A DNA stretch of 6,638 nucleotides from Clostridiales bacterium UBA1777 (GCA_002315275.1 DCGN01000079.1:24770-31407), one strand, 5' to 3'; shown: positions 1-6,415, counted from the stretch's first letter. A program made the numbers and translations. Notes: generated by a model from the letters alone, not told the origin.

Positions 1-269
1 GCACCTGCCTCGACGATATACGGAGCAAATTTCTTGGACATCGGGTTCTTTACTGCGCCGAGCACGAAGTCCATCCCCTTGAAGCTGTCCTCCTTTGCCT
101 CCTGAACAAGGATATCCTTGCCCATAAAGCGCACCGTGCCGCCCGCGCTTCTTGCGCTTGCGAGCGGGAGAAGCGTATCTATCGGCATATTATACTCTTC
201 AAGTATCTTCAGCATTTCCTGACCTACAGCACCCGTTGCGCCGAGAATGGCTACGTTGTATTTTTTCAT
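1..269 (-). CDS. asd: Aspartate-semialdehyde dehydrogenase, N-terminal part (cut by window edge)
   Basis: The first 89 residues of a cytoplasmic enzyme that reduces aspartyl-4-phosphate to L-aspartate-4-semialdehyde with NADPH, the second step of the lysine/threonine/methionine pathway. Seen: the start MKKYNVAILGATGAVGQEML, with the Rossmann dinucleotide loop GATGAVG at residues 10-16, then SARSAGG at about 38-44, where this family contacts the NADPH phosphate. A FKGMDFVLGAVKN segment follows at about 63-75. The catalytic cysteine and the dimerisation domain lie outside the window. The ATG at 267-269 is chosen because it follows a strong GGAGGAG site and puts the Rossmann strand at the N-terminus, as is usual. 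It sits 18 bases after the lysC stop, so it is very probably co-transcribed with lysC and hom. Full-length members are roughly 330-370 aa. Confidence 0.95.
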   Translation of the reverse strand, partial: MKKYNVAILGATGAVGQEMLKILEEYNMPIDTLLPLASARSAGGTVRFMGKDILVQEAKEDSFKGMDFVLGAVKNPMSKKFAPYIVEAG

Positions 270-275
270 TTTAAG

Positions 276-282
276 CTCCTCC
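276..282 (-). promoter_or_regulatory. Ribosome binding site of asd
   Basis: On the minus strand this reads GGAGGAG, six bases before the asd ATG. It fills the short lysC-asd spacer and fixes the asd start. Confidence 0.85.
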
Positions 283-287
283 GTTTA

Positions 288-1598
288 TTAAACTGCAAAG
301 CCGTCGTACAAGACCTTTACGGCTGTTTCAAAATCACTGTTGTCTACGCCTACTATGATACTCAGCTCGTCTGCGCCCTGAGCTATCGTGCGGATATTTA
401 CGCCCTTTTCGCCGAGCGCCTTGAAAAGCTGACCGGATGTGCCGGGGCGGAACGTCATCTTTCTGCCGACGGCAGCCACGAGCGAGATAGAATCCTGCAC
501 GCGCACGTCATCCGGGTGGCATATCTTCTGGATGTCGCCGAGGATGCCGTACAGCCCCTCGCCGAGTGCCGAAGAGGATGCAAGCACCGCGATAGTGTCA
601 AGGCCGAGGTTGATATGCTCCACCGGCGCATGATACCGCTCCATTATCTCAAGCACTCTTCTGAGCATTGCGTTTGTGTTCATCTCATGCTTGGAGACCG
701 TGATGATGGTGAAGTTTCTGCGGCCTGCTATGCCGGTGATAAGGCCTTCCTGATCGGGCTCCTTCTCTATAGCGTCAACTATCATCGTACCCGGATGGTC
801 GGGCTCATTTGTATTGCGTATGTTGAGAGGGATGCCTCTTTCCTTGACGGGCTGCACCGATTCCTCATGCAGAACGGATGCTCCCATAAACGCAAGCTCC
901 CGAAGCTCTGAATAGGTTATCTTTTCTATCGGCTTCGGTGACTTGACTATTCGCGGGTCTGCCATCAGAATGCCGGATACATCCGTCCAGTTCTCGTAGA
1001 CCTCGGCACCGACAGCGGCGGCGGCGATCGCGCCTGTTATATCGCTTCCTCCTCGGCTCATGACCTTTACTTTGCCTGTGGCCGCCCTGCCGTAGAAGCC
1101 CGGGATAACTATCCTGCCGTATTTATCATATGCTTCCTTTATGGCGGCACAGCTCTTATCCATATCGACCTGACCGTCAAACCCGAAAAAAACGCACTCC
1201 TCTGCGTCAACGAACTTATAGCCGAGATATTCGGCCATCAGCATCGCCGTGAAATACTCGCCGCGCGAGGCGAGATAATCCGCCGAGATATCCTTTGAAA
1301 GCTTGCCTCTCAGCTTTGCGAATTCGGATTCTATGTCGAGCGAGAGCGAAAGCGCATCGCGTATCTCGACGAAGCGCTGCTCAATGCTGTCCATAATATC
1401 GTCACAGCTGACACCGTACATCAGATGCGCGTGGCACAGGAACAAAAGATCGGTAAGCTTGTGATCCTCCTTGCTGCGCTTGCCCGCCGCGGATATAACG
1501 GCGATCCTTCTGCCCTCATCTGATTTTATTATATTCCTGACCTTCTTAAACTGCTCTGCTTCCGCTACGGACGAGCCTCCGAATTTTACTACCTTCAC
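288..1598 (-). CDS. lysC: Aspartokinase, monofunctional, with two C-terminal ACT domains
   Basis: Phosphorylates L-aspartate with ATP to aspartyl-4-phosphate, the committed cytoplasmic step of the aspartate family. Seen in 436 residues: the N-terminal kinase signature KFGGSSVA (5-12), SRGEYFTAMLMAEYLG (111-126), PGFYGR (166-171), the substrate/nucleotide motif SRGGSDITGA (181-190), and the WTDVSGI...DPR segment (204-216). ELRELAFMGASVLHEESVQPV (231-251) follows. The C-terminus holds two ACT-type units, about 296-340 and 368-436. By family knowledge these bind lysine and/or threonine for feedback inhibition; which effector applies cannot be read from sequence. The start is GTG (1596-1598), not ATG; it overlaps the hom stop as GTGA and lies 7 bases after a GGAGA site inside hom. 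This points to translational coupling to hom. Some genomes hold several aspartokinases (lysC, dapG, thrA-like), so the symbol is by function rather than by subtype. Confidence 0.96.
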   Translation of the reverse strand: MKVVKFGGSSVAEAEQFKKVRNIIKSDEGRRIAVISAAGKRSKEDHKLTDLLFLCHAHLMYGVSCDDIMDSIEQRFVEIRDALSLSLDIESEFAKLRGKLSKDISADYLASRGEYFTAMLMAEYLGYKFVDAEECVFFGFDGQVDMDKSCAAIKEAYDKYGRIVIPGFYGRAATGKVKVMSRGGSDITGAIAAAAVGAEVYENWTDVSGILMADPRIVKSPKPIEKITYSELRELAFMGASVLHEESVQPVKERGIPLNIRNTNEPDHPGTMIVDAIEKEPDQEGLITGIAGRRNFTIITVSKHEMNTNAMLRRVLEIMERYHAPVEHINLGLDTIAVLASSSALGEGLYGILGDIQKICHPDDVRVQDSISLVAAVGRKMTFRPGTSGQLFKALGEKGVNIRTIAQGADELSIIVGVDNSDFETAVKVLYDGFAV

Positions 1599-1610
1599 TT
1601 TTCCATCTCC
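1595..1610 (-). promoter_or_regulatory. hom/lysC overlap with internal ribosome site
   Basis: The last bases of hom contain GGAGA (1606-1610). Seven bases later GTGA combines the lysC GTG start (1598-1596) and the hom TGA stop (1597-1595). A 4-base overlap of this kind usually means that ribosomes ending hom re-initiate on lysC, holding the two enzymes in a fixed ratio. Confidence 0.8.
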
Positions 1611-2746
1611 AGACCTGCAAAGAATACCTTTGCACCTTCAGCTCTTATTTTTTTCGCGACGGCGTGCATTTCGCTTACGGACAGCTTCTCCGTTATTAAG
1701 CGCACGTCTGCGCCGTCCTCCTGCTTGTCCGCACACTTGAACTCATCTGCAAATGCCTTGGGAAGTCTTACATAATAATTATGGAAGCAGGCGCTGTTGT
1801 CAGCCGCTCCCGCCGCGGCCTTATCCGAGAGCATATAGTACTCTCCGGAGACTATATAGCTCAGATCGCGGAGAACCGCGGAGGCTGTGGGATATCTGCC
1901 CGCGCCCTGACCCATGAACACCATCGGGCCGCTGCACTCTCCCTCGTATTTCGCCATGTTGTAGTTTTTCAGCACCGCGCATTCTGGAGCGCTGCTCTCA
2001 AGAAGCCACGGCTCAACGTATGCGCTGACACCGCGCTCTCTTCTCTCGCCCTTGGCCAGAAGCCTACAGGTAAGGCCGCGCTTTTTAAAGTCCTCCACAT
2101 CCTCGGCCGTGAGACTGTCAATGCCTTCGTTAAGAAGCCCCTCATTCGGAAGCACATCAAAACCGACCGCGCACGCAAGCATGATCTTTCTCAGCGCGTC
2201 AAGACCCGTAACGTCGGCCGTCGGGTCTGCCTCGGCATAACCGAGCATCTGCGCATCCTTCAAGGCCTCTTCATAGCTCCAGCCCTTAGACTGCATGGCA
2301 TCGAGCATATAGTTTGTTGTGCCGTTGAGAATACCGCCGAGGGAGTTTACCTTGTCCGTCTTCACGGCACAGGCGAGGTTGTGCAGGAACGGGACCCCGC
2401 CTCCGCAGGCCGCCGAGAACAGAAACGCAACGCCCTTTTCTCTCGCCAAAGCGGAAAGCTCAAGCCCATGTGCCGCAACAAGCGCCTTGTTTGAGGTGAC
2501 GAAGTGCTTGCCGGCATTTATCGCTTTTTCGGCATAGCTTCTTGCGGGCTCGATGCCGCCCATGACCTCTGCCACAGCGTCGACGGAGCTGTCGGAAAGG
2601 ATCTTCTCAAGGCTGTCTGTCTTATATTCCGCATCGACCTTTCCCGGCCTTACGAGCACATATCCGACCTCCATGCCCTGCGCCTTTTCTATCATATCGA
2701 ATACGCCTCTGCCTACAACGCCGAACCCCAATACAGCAACTTTCAT
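1595..2746 (-). CDS. hom: Homoserine dehydrogenase with shortened C-terminal domain
   Basis: Reduces aspartate-4-semialdehyde to homoserine with NAD(P)H, the branch point to threonine and methionine; cytoplasmic. Seen in 383 residues: the Rossmann motif GFGVVGRG (7-14), VTSNKALVAAHG (83-94), the family loop as CGGGVPF (114-120), NGTTNYMLDAM (141-151), and the signature GYAEADPTADVTGLDALRK (169-187), which contains the substrate-binding acids and the catalytic lysine. The substrate-domain loop GQGAGRYPTASAV (279-291) follows. After about residue 322 (YYVRLPK...) only some 60 residues remain, resembling a degenerate, shortened ACT domain; many Gram-positive homologues are about 400-430 aa with a complete ACT domain. 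It is the first gene of the operon and is read from the promoter at 2812-2840. The ATG at 2744-2746 is the only start placing the Rossmann strand at the N-terminus, although its ribosome site is atypical. Confidence 0.95.
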   Translation of the reverse strand: MKVAVLGFGVVGRGVFDMIEKAQGMEVGYVLVRPGKVDAEYKTDSLEKILSDSSVDAVAEVMGGIEPARSYAEKAINAGKHFVTSNKALVAAHGLELSALAREKGVAFLFSAACGGGVPFLHNLACAVKTDKVNSLGGILNGTTNYMLDAMQSKGWSYEEALKDAQMLGYAEADPTADVTGLDALRKIMLACAVGFDVLPNEGLLNEGIDSLTAEDVEDFKKRGLTCRLLAKGERRERGVSAYVEPWLLESSAPECAVLKNYNMAKYEGECSGPMVFMGQGAGRYPTASAVLRDLSYIVSGEYYMLSDKAAAGAADNSACFHNYYVRLPKAFADEFKCADKQEDGADVRLITEKLSVSEMHAVAKKIRAEGAKVFFAGLEMEK

Positions 2747-2752
2747 AGTTTA

Positions 2753-2768
2753 CCCCCATCGTGCCTCC
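2753..2768 (-). promoter_or_regulatory. Ambiguous ribosome binding region of hom
   Basis: Two purine runs precede hom on the minus strand. GGGGGT (2752-2757) lies 6 bases from the ATG and can pair with the 16S tail only with a G-U wobble. The better GGAGG (2764-2768) is 17 bases away, too far for direct use, but 4 bases before an out-of-frame ATG (2757-2759). The first probably serves hom. Confidence 0.5.
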
Positions 2769-2809
2769 GAAATGTTCGTGAAATAAAGACACTTGTTTTT
2801 TATATGGCG

Positions 2810-2830
2810 ACAGTGTATCATATACACAGT
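2810..2830. promoter_or_regulatory. Near-perfect palindrome, candidate operator
   Basis: GTGTAT (2813-2818), a CAT spacer and ATACAC (2822-2827) form a perfect inverted repeat. It extends outward with one mismatched pair (2812/2828) to AC...GT at 2810 and 2830. It covers the -10 and much of the spacer of the hom promoter, the usual place for a dimeric repressor. The regulator is unknown, and the half-site alone does not identify a family. Confidence 0.5.
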
Positions 2831-2840
2831 TGAATTTCAA
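2812..2840 (-). promoter_or_regulatory. Promoter of the hom-lysC-asd operon
   Basis: The minus strand shows -35 TTGAAA (2840-2835), an exact 17-base spacer, and -10 TACACT (2817-2812) preceded by TGA, giving an extended -10. The -35 matches the sigma-A consensus at 5 of 6 positions and the -10 at 4 of 6. Predicted transcription start is near 2805, leaving a leader of about 59 bases. This is the best promoter seen upstream of hom. Confidence 0.65.
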
Positions 2841-2858
2841 GTGGCTTTTATGTATAAT
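2830..2858 (+). promoter_or_regulatory. Divergent promoter facing away from hom
   Basis: The plus strand shows -35 TTGAAT (2830-2835), an exact 17-base spacer, and a consensus -10 TATAAT (2853-2858). Predicted start is near 2865. It shares its -35 with the hom promoter through the small palindrome TTGAA-T-TTCAA (2830-2840). What it transcribes is unclear: the only ORF just downstream has 28 codons. It may belong to a resident gene displaced by the neighbouring element, or drive a small RNA. Confidence 0.55.
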
Positions 2859-2875
2859 GTTGAAAACACTATGGA

Positions 2876-2901
2876 GATGGTTTTTATGAAAAATGCCCAT
2901 C
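2876..2901 (+). repeat. Hairpin enclosing the ATG of the 28-codon ORF
   Basis: GATGG-TTTTT (2876-2885), a loop of ATG (2886-2888), then AAAAA (2889-2893), a TGC bulge (2894-2896) and CCATC (2897-2901) give a ten-pair stem with one bulge. In RNA the start codon would sit in the loop and part of the GGAG site in the stem. Confidence 0.4.
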
Positions 2902-2972
2902 CGCATTTGCTACATCCTCAATTTTCATTGAAATTCCAACGAAAATCAGCATTCGCCACTATACAGTCTTAG
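2886..2972 (+). CDS. Doubtful 28-codon ORF or truncated gene start
   Basis: An ATG preceded by GGAG (2873-2876, 9-base spacing) and by the divergent promoter opens 28 codons, beginning MKNAHPHLLHPQFSLKFQ, and ends at TAG (2970-2972). The peptide is basic and histidine-rich, has no signal peptide or membrane segment, and is not recognised. The ATG lies in the loop of a possible hairpin (2876-2901). It could be a genuine small peptide, the stump of a resident gene cut by insertion, or chance. Its support is the correctly ordered promoter and ribosome site, not the protein sequence. Confidence 0.2.
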   Translation: MKNAHPHLLHPQFSLKFQRKSAFATIQS

Positions 2973-2991
2973 TGCTATAACTAGGCAAAAA

Positions 2992-3008
2992 TGCAACATT
3001 CTGTTGCA
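2992..3008. repeat. Inverted repeat TGCAACA-TTC-TGTTGCA
   Basis: A perfect 7-base inverted repeat with a 3-base centre. Its right arm is the first member of the GTTGCAC direct-repeat series and its left arm is an inverted copy. It is probably a protein-binding site. It is too AT-rich, and lacks the T-run, to be a terminator. Confidence 0.65.
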
Positions 3009-3057
3009 CTTCGGTTGCACGATGTTGCACAAATGACTCGGTTGCACAGAGGTTGCT
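3002..3057 (+). repeat. Cluster of GTTGCAC direct repeats
   Basis: GTTGCAC occurs exactly at 3003-3009, 3014-3020, 3024-3030 and 3041-3047, with a diverged GTTGCT at 3052-3057 and an inverted GTTGCA at 2992-2997. Start-to-start distances are 11, 10, 17 and 11 bases, mostly about one helical turn, so a protein could line up on one face. Copies one, two and four extend to an 11-base unit YTCKGTTGCAC. The pattern recalls integrase arm-type sites or iterons; neither role is proven. Confidence 0.65.
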
Positions 3058-3087
3058 AATTAAATTTACTGCCGGACACTTTACGAG

Positions 3088-3132
3088 AAAAAAAAGAACC
3101 CCCATAGAACCATTGCTGATTCTATGGGGGTT
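3088..3132 (-). terminator. Rho-independent terminator of the large phage-type gene
   Basis: A perfect 13-pair stem (3097-3109 with 3120-3132, core CCCCC/GGGGG) closes a 10-base loop. On the minus strand it is followed by C and eight T (3095-3088). It begins 4 bases after the stop codon of the 1092-residue gene and shields the hom operon from read-through. On the plus strand the stem is followed by TTTGCTTT if its last Ts are counted, so weak termination in that direction is possible. Confidence 0.92.
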
Positions 3133-3136
3133 TGCT

Positions 3137-6100
3137 TTATCCGATCCTACTCAGGATGGCTGTGGCTTTTTCGTTTGTGTCTGCTTCGGATTCGTTGTAC
3201 TCAGAAGAGATACCCGCCGCTGACATCTCACTGTTCAGCTGTTTCTTTACAGCCTTACGGATATCGGACTGCATATCGGATATCATCTCCATGCGCTCGG
3301 CAAAGGTAGCGAACTGGTACTTCTGCGATGCCACCAACTCAGCGTATGCCGTGTCGAATGCTGAGTAGTACAGTTCGGTTTCTCTGCTCTGCCACTCGGT
3401 ATCAAGCGTGTACTTATACTTCTTGTGGCTGTAGTCCGTTATCGTGGTGTCGGGGTAGTACTGGTACTTCAGCAGATTACCCTGCGTTGCGCTGTCGAGC
3501 CAACCCATTGAGAAGATGGTGTCTGCGGTACTTGCATCGGAGTCTGCGGTCAAGGTGTGGAGCATGAGGTAGTTGTACGGATCGCCTGATGCGTAAGCGT
3601 TGGCTATCCAAGCCGACTCCTCAAAGTCATCCGCGACCTCAAGCTTACCGATTGCGGTAGCATAGGTGTAGATGTTATCGACCAAGGTCTTCTTAACGTT
3701 TGCATCCATCGCATCCCATGTCGCATCGGTGGTAGCGGTCTTCAGCAAATCGTAAGCGGTCTGTCCTCTTACCGTTGCGTACTTCTCATACTCCTCGGCG
3801 GTGAGGTCTTTGCGTTTACCGCCGACCGAGAAGTACTTGTTTGCGGTACTCGGAAGAACAGAGGTGTCCTCAAGCTCGTCTGCGAGTTTCTGCAAGGCTA
3901 CATCCACGGTGGTGGTGTTGACCATATTCACATAGCCGGGAGAGAGGAAGTTCTCAAGGGCTCTGAGAATAGCGTTCTCGCTGGTGTCCTTGCGACCCCA
4001 CGCGTCCACCCTATCCATCTTCTTATTATACAGTCCGGGAGTCTTTGACATGACTGTCTGCTGCCAGAACTGTTGTAAGAACTTCGGTACTGAGGTGTTG
4101 TTCTTATCGATGTAGTTTGCTTTGCTGGTCGAGGAGAATGTACGGGCTGTCTGTCCGAAGAGTGTCGGCATACCCTGTCCGAGGTAACTCATCATCGTTG
4201 AGAGGATGATGGTACTCAGAGGGCTGTCACTATATCCGGCAGAGGTGATCGTGCTGTTCAGACCATCAAGCATCGACAGAGAGAACATCGGCTCTGCGAT
4301 AAGAGACAGCGCATCTACGATATCCGCGCCGGTCAACCCGTCTTCGGAGCGCAGGAAACTCTGAATCTGAACACCGAGGAACAGGGGCAGAGCAGCCGGG
4401 GCAGACCAGTCAATCGTATAGCTGACATCACCTATCTGCAAGCTGTAGTTCTGATAGCCCTGCAGAGTGTCGAAGCTTTCCTGCTTGTCATCCTCATCGT
4501 CACCACCGCGCAGAACACCTAGGTTCGCGAGGACAAGACCGAGAGCCATGATGCCCGTGCCTGTCAGACCCGAAGAGATGCGGTCGATAAACTCGTTGGC
4601 TGTGATATCTCCGCGCTTGAGGTCGAGCGTACCCTTTGTAACGGTGGTTATGAAGCCTATCGGGCTGTACTCGATGCCGCGTCTCAGTATGTTCACGGGG
4701 GTCTTCTTGAACGGGAACAGACCCTCGATAATCCAGCCGAATGCTTTGTTCTTGCTGCTCTGGTTCAACCACTGAGCGAGAGCAGAGAAGTCACGGAAGG
4801 TTGCTTTCTGCGCCTCAAGTGTTGCGTACTGCCTTGCCTCATTGAGCAGTTTCTTGCCCTCTGGCGTAGTGTACAGAGAATTAAGGTCTGCGTTCCTAGC
4901 CTGAAGGAACTGCGTCATAGCGGTAATATAATGCCCTCTAAGGTAAGTCCAGTCACCGAGCAGATTCGCGCTGCCGAGTTGCGTGATACCGTTCTCCAAC
5001 AGCTCGGAATTCATATCCGCAATCTTCTGCAAGCCTTTGAACTTTCCGATCTCAAGCGGTTTCTTCCTGCTTGCGATTGCCTGCTTGGGATTATACTTGC
5101 CGTTACCCTGAAGAGTATCGCGCATTGCATCGGCATCCTCAGAAGCGAAGTCATAGTACTTACCGCTCTTTGTCATTGCCTGCATAGCACCGCTCACACT
5201 TGCCGTTCTCTGGTTGGGGTCTTTAATGAAGTGGGATTCTATCCTTGCCTTCATCAAATCCTTGATGAAAGTAACCGGGGTGAAGATCGCGTTGCCGACA
5301 CCGTTACGGATATGGGTTCTGGGGTTACCGAGCATCGACAGATATCTCCAAGCGTTCCACCTATCCATAACGGAGATGGGGAGCTGGCTTGCGACATCGT
5401 TCAGCAGAGCATCGACCGCATCGTCTATCTCCTGCTGTGTCTGCGCTTCAAGTACCGCTCTGGCGAGATCGGCGCTGATGGTCAAGCTGTCCATCGTGCC
5501 TTTCTCGATTCTACCCTCGTACTCTTTGTTGAGTCTGCCAACGGCCTTCTGCACATAGTACAGCTGACCGGCGGGGGTCATCTTCTTCAGCATAGACAGA
5601 GCCTGCACCGCCTGACCCGAAGCCGTACCCATAGCAGCAAGGTCTGCGATGAGCTTCATGGTAGTGGCTAAGTCATCATACTTTGCCGACTCGATAAGAA
5701 GCGTTTCTCCGAGTGCGATGTCTTCCTTACGAATCTGTCCGTGCTGGGGAGAAGCAATGCCGTCCCACTCTTTCAGAAGTTTCTGATAGCCGTCACGCTC
5801 AAGTCTACTACGAGCATGGTTCTGAGCAGCGGTGTCACTTATGACAACGTAGCTGAGTACCTCGTTCGTCAGCACCTCACCGCGTAGTCTCTCAGCTTGG
5901 AAGTCTTTCAGCTTGTCCGACTCAGCCGCAGTACGGGTAAAGGTTCTGACCTTTGTATCATCGTTGACCTTCTTCGCGAACGCCATATCACGGGCCTTAC
6001 CTTTGTCGGTACCGGATTTGATCTTGCCGTACTTGTCTATCATCCTCTGCATCGCTTCGGCTGATGTGATACGCTCACTCTGTGTGACCTTCGGCGAGAA

Positions 6101-6415
6101 GACACGCGCTTTGTCATCACGCGGCGCTTCAACGGGAGTCGGCGTATCGGCGAGCGTCTCCTCAAGATACTGACCGAGCTTTTCCATACCATCCGCGAGT
6201 GAGTTGGACTTAATGATTTCTTTGGTTACCTCTTCGACAGTACGGTCACCTTTGGAGTACAACTCACCGCCGCGGCCCGTAGCACGGAGAATGGCGTTGA
6301 TGTCATCAGCTATGTCCCCGTTATACTTCATAAAATCCGGATTGCGAGATGCTTCAAAGTACAGTCTGTTGAAGTTATCCTCGTAGTTCTTTACATCATT
6401 CGCCTCACGCGGCAT
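3137..6415 (-). CDS. Large phage/mobile-element polyvalent-type protein (LPD38-like)
   Basis: A 1092-residue protein of a kind seen in large phage and conjugative-element proteins of gut Firmicutes. I recognise the style rather than a proven function; LPD38 (large polyvalent-protein-associated domain) is my best family guess. Seen in order: a polar helical N-terminus (1-110); a helical region with GTASGQAVQALSMLKKMTPAGQLYYVQK (263-290), a motif recurrent in such proteins; MLGNPRTHIRNGVGNAIFTPV (361-381); FPFKKTPVNILRRGIEYSP (567-585); an acidic loop GGDDEDDK (637-644). Hydrophobic segments lie at about 615-635, 672-688, 701-717 and 734-754. The C-terminus (about 870-1092) is polar and helical. 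No catalytic motif was found. Family knowledge suggests a virion or transferred protein delivered with the DNA, perhaps interacting with membrane; this is inference. The ATG at 6413-6415 is the only normal start before the frame runs back to the window edge, but it has no clear ribosome site. The stop is TAA, just before a strong terminator. Confidence 0.8.
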   Translation of the reverse strand: MPREANDVKNYEDNFNRLYFEASRNPDFMKYNGDIADDINAILRATGRGGELYSKGDRTVEEVTKEIIKSNSLADGMEKLGQYLEETLADTPTPVEAPRDDKARVFSPKVTQSERITSAEAMQRMIDKYGKIKSGTDKGKARDMAFAKKVNDDTKVRTFTRTAAESDKLKDFQAERLRGEVLTNEVLSYVVISDTAAQNHARSRLERDGYQKLLKEWDGIASPQHGQIRKEDIALGETLLIESAKYDDLATTMKLIADLAAMGTASGQAVQALSMLKKMTPAGQLYYVQKAVGRLNKEYEGRIEKGTMDSLTISADLARAVLEAQTQQEIDDAVDALLNDVASQLPISVMDRWNAWRYLSMLGNPRTHIRNGVGNAIFTPVTFIKDLMKARIESHFIKDPNQRTASVSGAMQAMTKSGKYYDFASEDADAMRDTLQGNGKYNPKQAIASRKKPLEIGKFKGLQKIADMNSELLENGITQLGSANLLGDWTYLRGHYITAMTQFLQARNADLNSLYTTPEGKKLLNEARQYATLEAQKATFRDFSALAQWLNQSSKNKAFGWIIEGLFPFKKTPVNILRRGIEYSPIGFITTVTKGTLDLKRGDITANEFIDRISSGLTGTGIMALGLVLANLGVLRGGDDEDDKQESFDTLQGYQNYSLQIGDVSYTIDWSAPAALPLFLGVQIQSFLRSEDGLTGADIVDALSLIAEPMFSLSMLDGLNSTITSAGYSDSPLSTIILSTMMSYLGQGMPTLFGQTARTFSSTSKANYIDKNNTSVPKFLQQFWQQTVMSKTPGLYNKKMDRVDAWGRKDTSENAILRALENFLSPGYVNMVNTTTVDVALQKLADELEDTSVLPSTANKYFSVGGKRKDLTAEEYEKYATVRGQTAYDLLKTATTDATWDAMDANVKKTLVDNIYTYATAIGKLEVADDFEESAWIANAYASGDPYNYLMLHTLTADSDASTADTIFSMGWLDSATQGNLLKYQYYPDTTITDYSHKKYKYTLDTEWQSRETELYYSAFDTAYAELVASQKYQFATFAERMEMISDMQSDIRKAVKKQLNSEMSAAGISSEYNESEADTNEKATAILSRIG

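Larger units (their letters stand above)
2747..3136. other. Signal-rich intergenic gap; probable chromosome/element boundary
   Basis: About 390 bases separate the hom start from the stop of the large phage-type gene. The left third holds the 59-base hom leader, two divergent promoters and a palindrome. The central third holds only a doubtful 28-codon ORF and AT-rich sequence. The right third holds the GTTGCAC repeat cluster and the terminator. I found no tRNA cloverleaf, no lysine riboswitch or T-box leader (the hom leader is too short for either), and no integrase gene. A resident operon faces a mobile-type gene across this gap, so the integration point, if any, should lie here, most likely between about 2860 and 3090. 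That placement is inference. Confidence 0.5.

Noticed and set aside
1781..2494. Plus-strand open frame of 237 codons opposite hom
   Set aside because: It lies antisense to a gene with unmistakable family motifs and encodes no recognisable protein; such frames are common opposite codon-biased genes.
2747..2805. Lysine riboswitch, T-box or attenuator in the hom leader
   Set aside because: The predicted leader is about 59 bases, with no terminator hairpin and no room for these elements.
2622..2906. Minus-strand open frame of 94 codons overlapping the hom start
   Set aside because: Most of it lies over hom in another frame and upstream of the predicted transcription start; composition is arginine-, cysteine- and glycine-rich like a shadow frame.
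3002..3057. CRISPR array
   Set aside because: Repeats are only 7 bases and intervals 10-17 bases; real repeats and spacers are several times longer.
2860..3090. tRNA gene as integration target
   Set aside because: I looked for acceptor/T-arm patterns (GGTTCRANYC and matching stems) on both strands and saw none.
4931..5671. Plus-strand open frame of 246 codons opposite the large phage-type gene
   Set aside because: Antisense to a continuous 1092-codon frame that ends at a matching terminator; no ribosome site or protein family seen.
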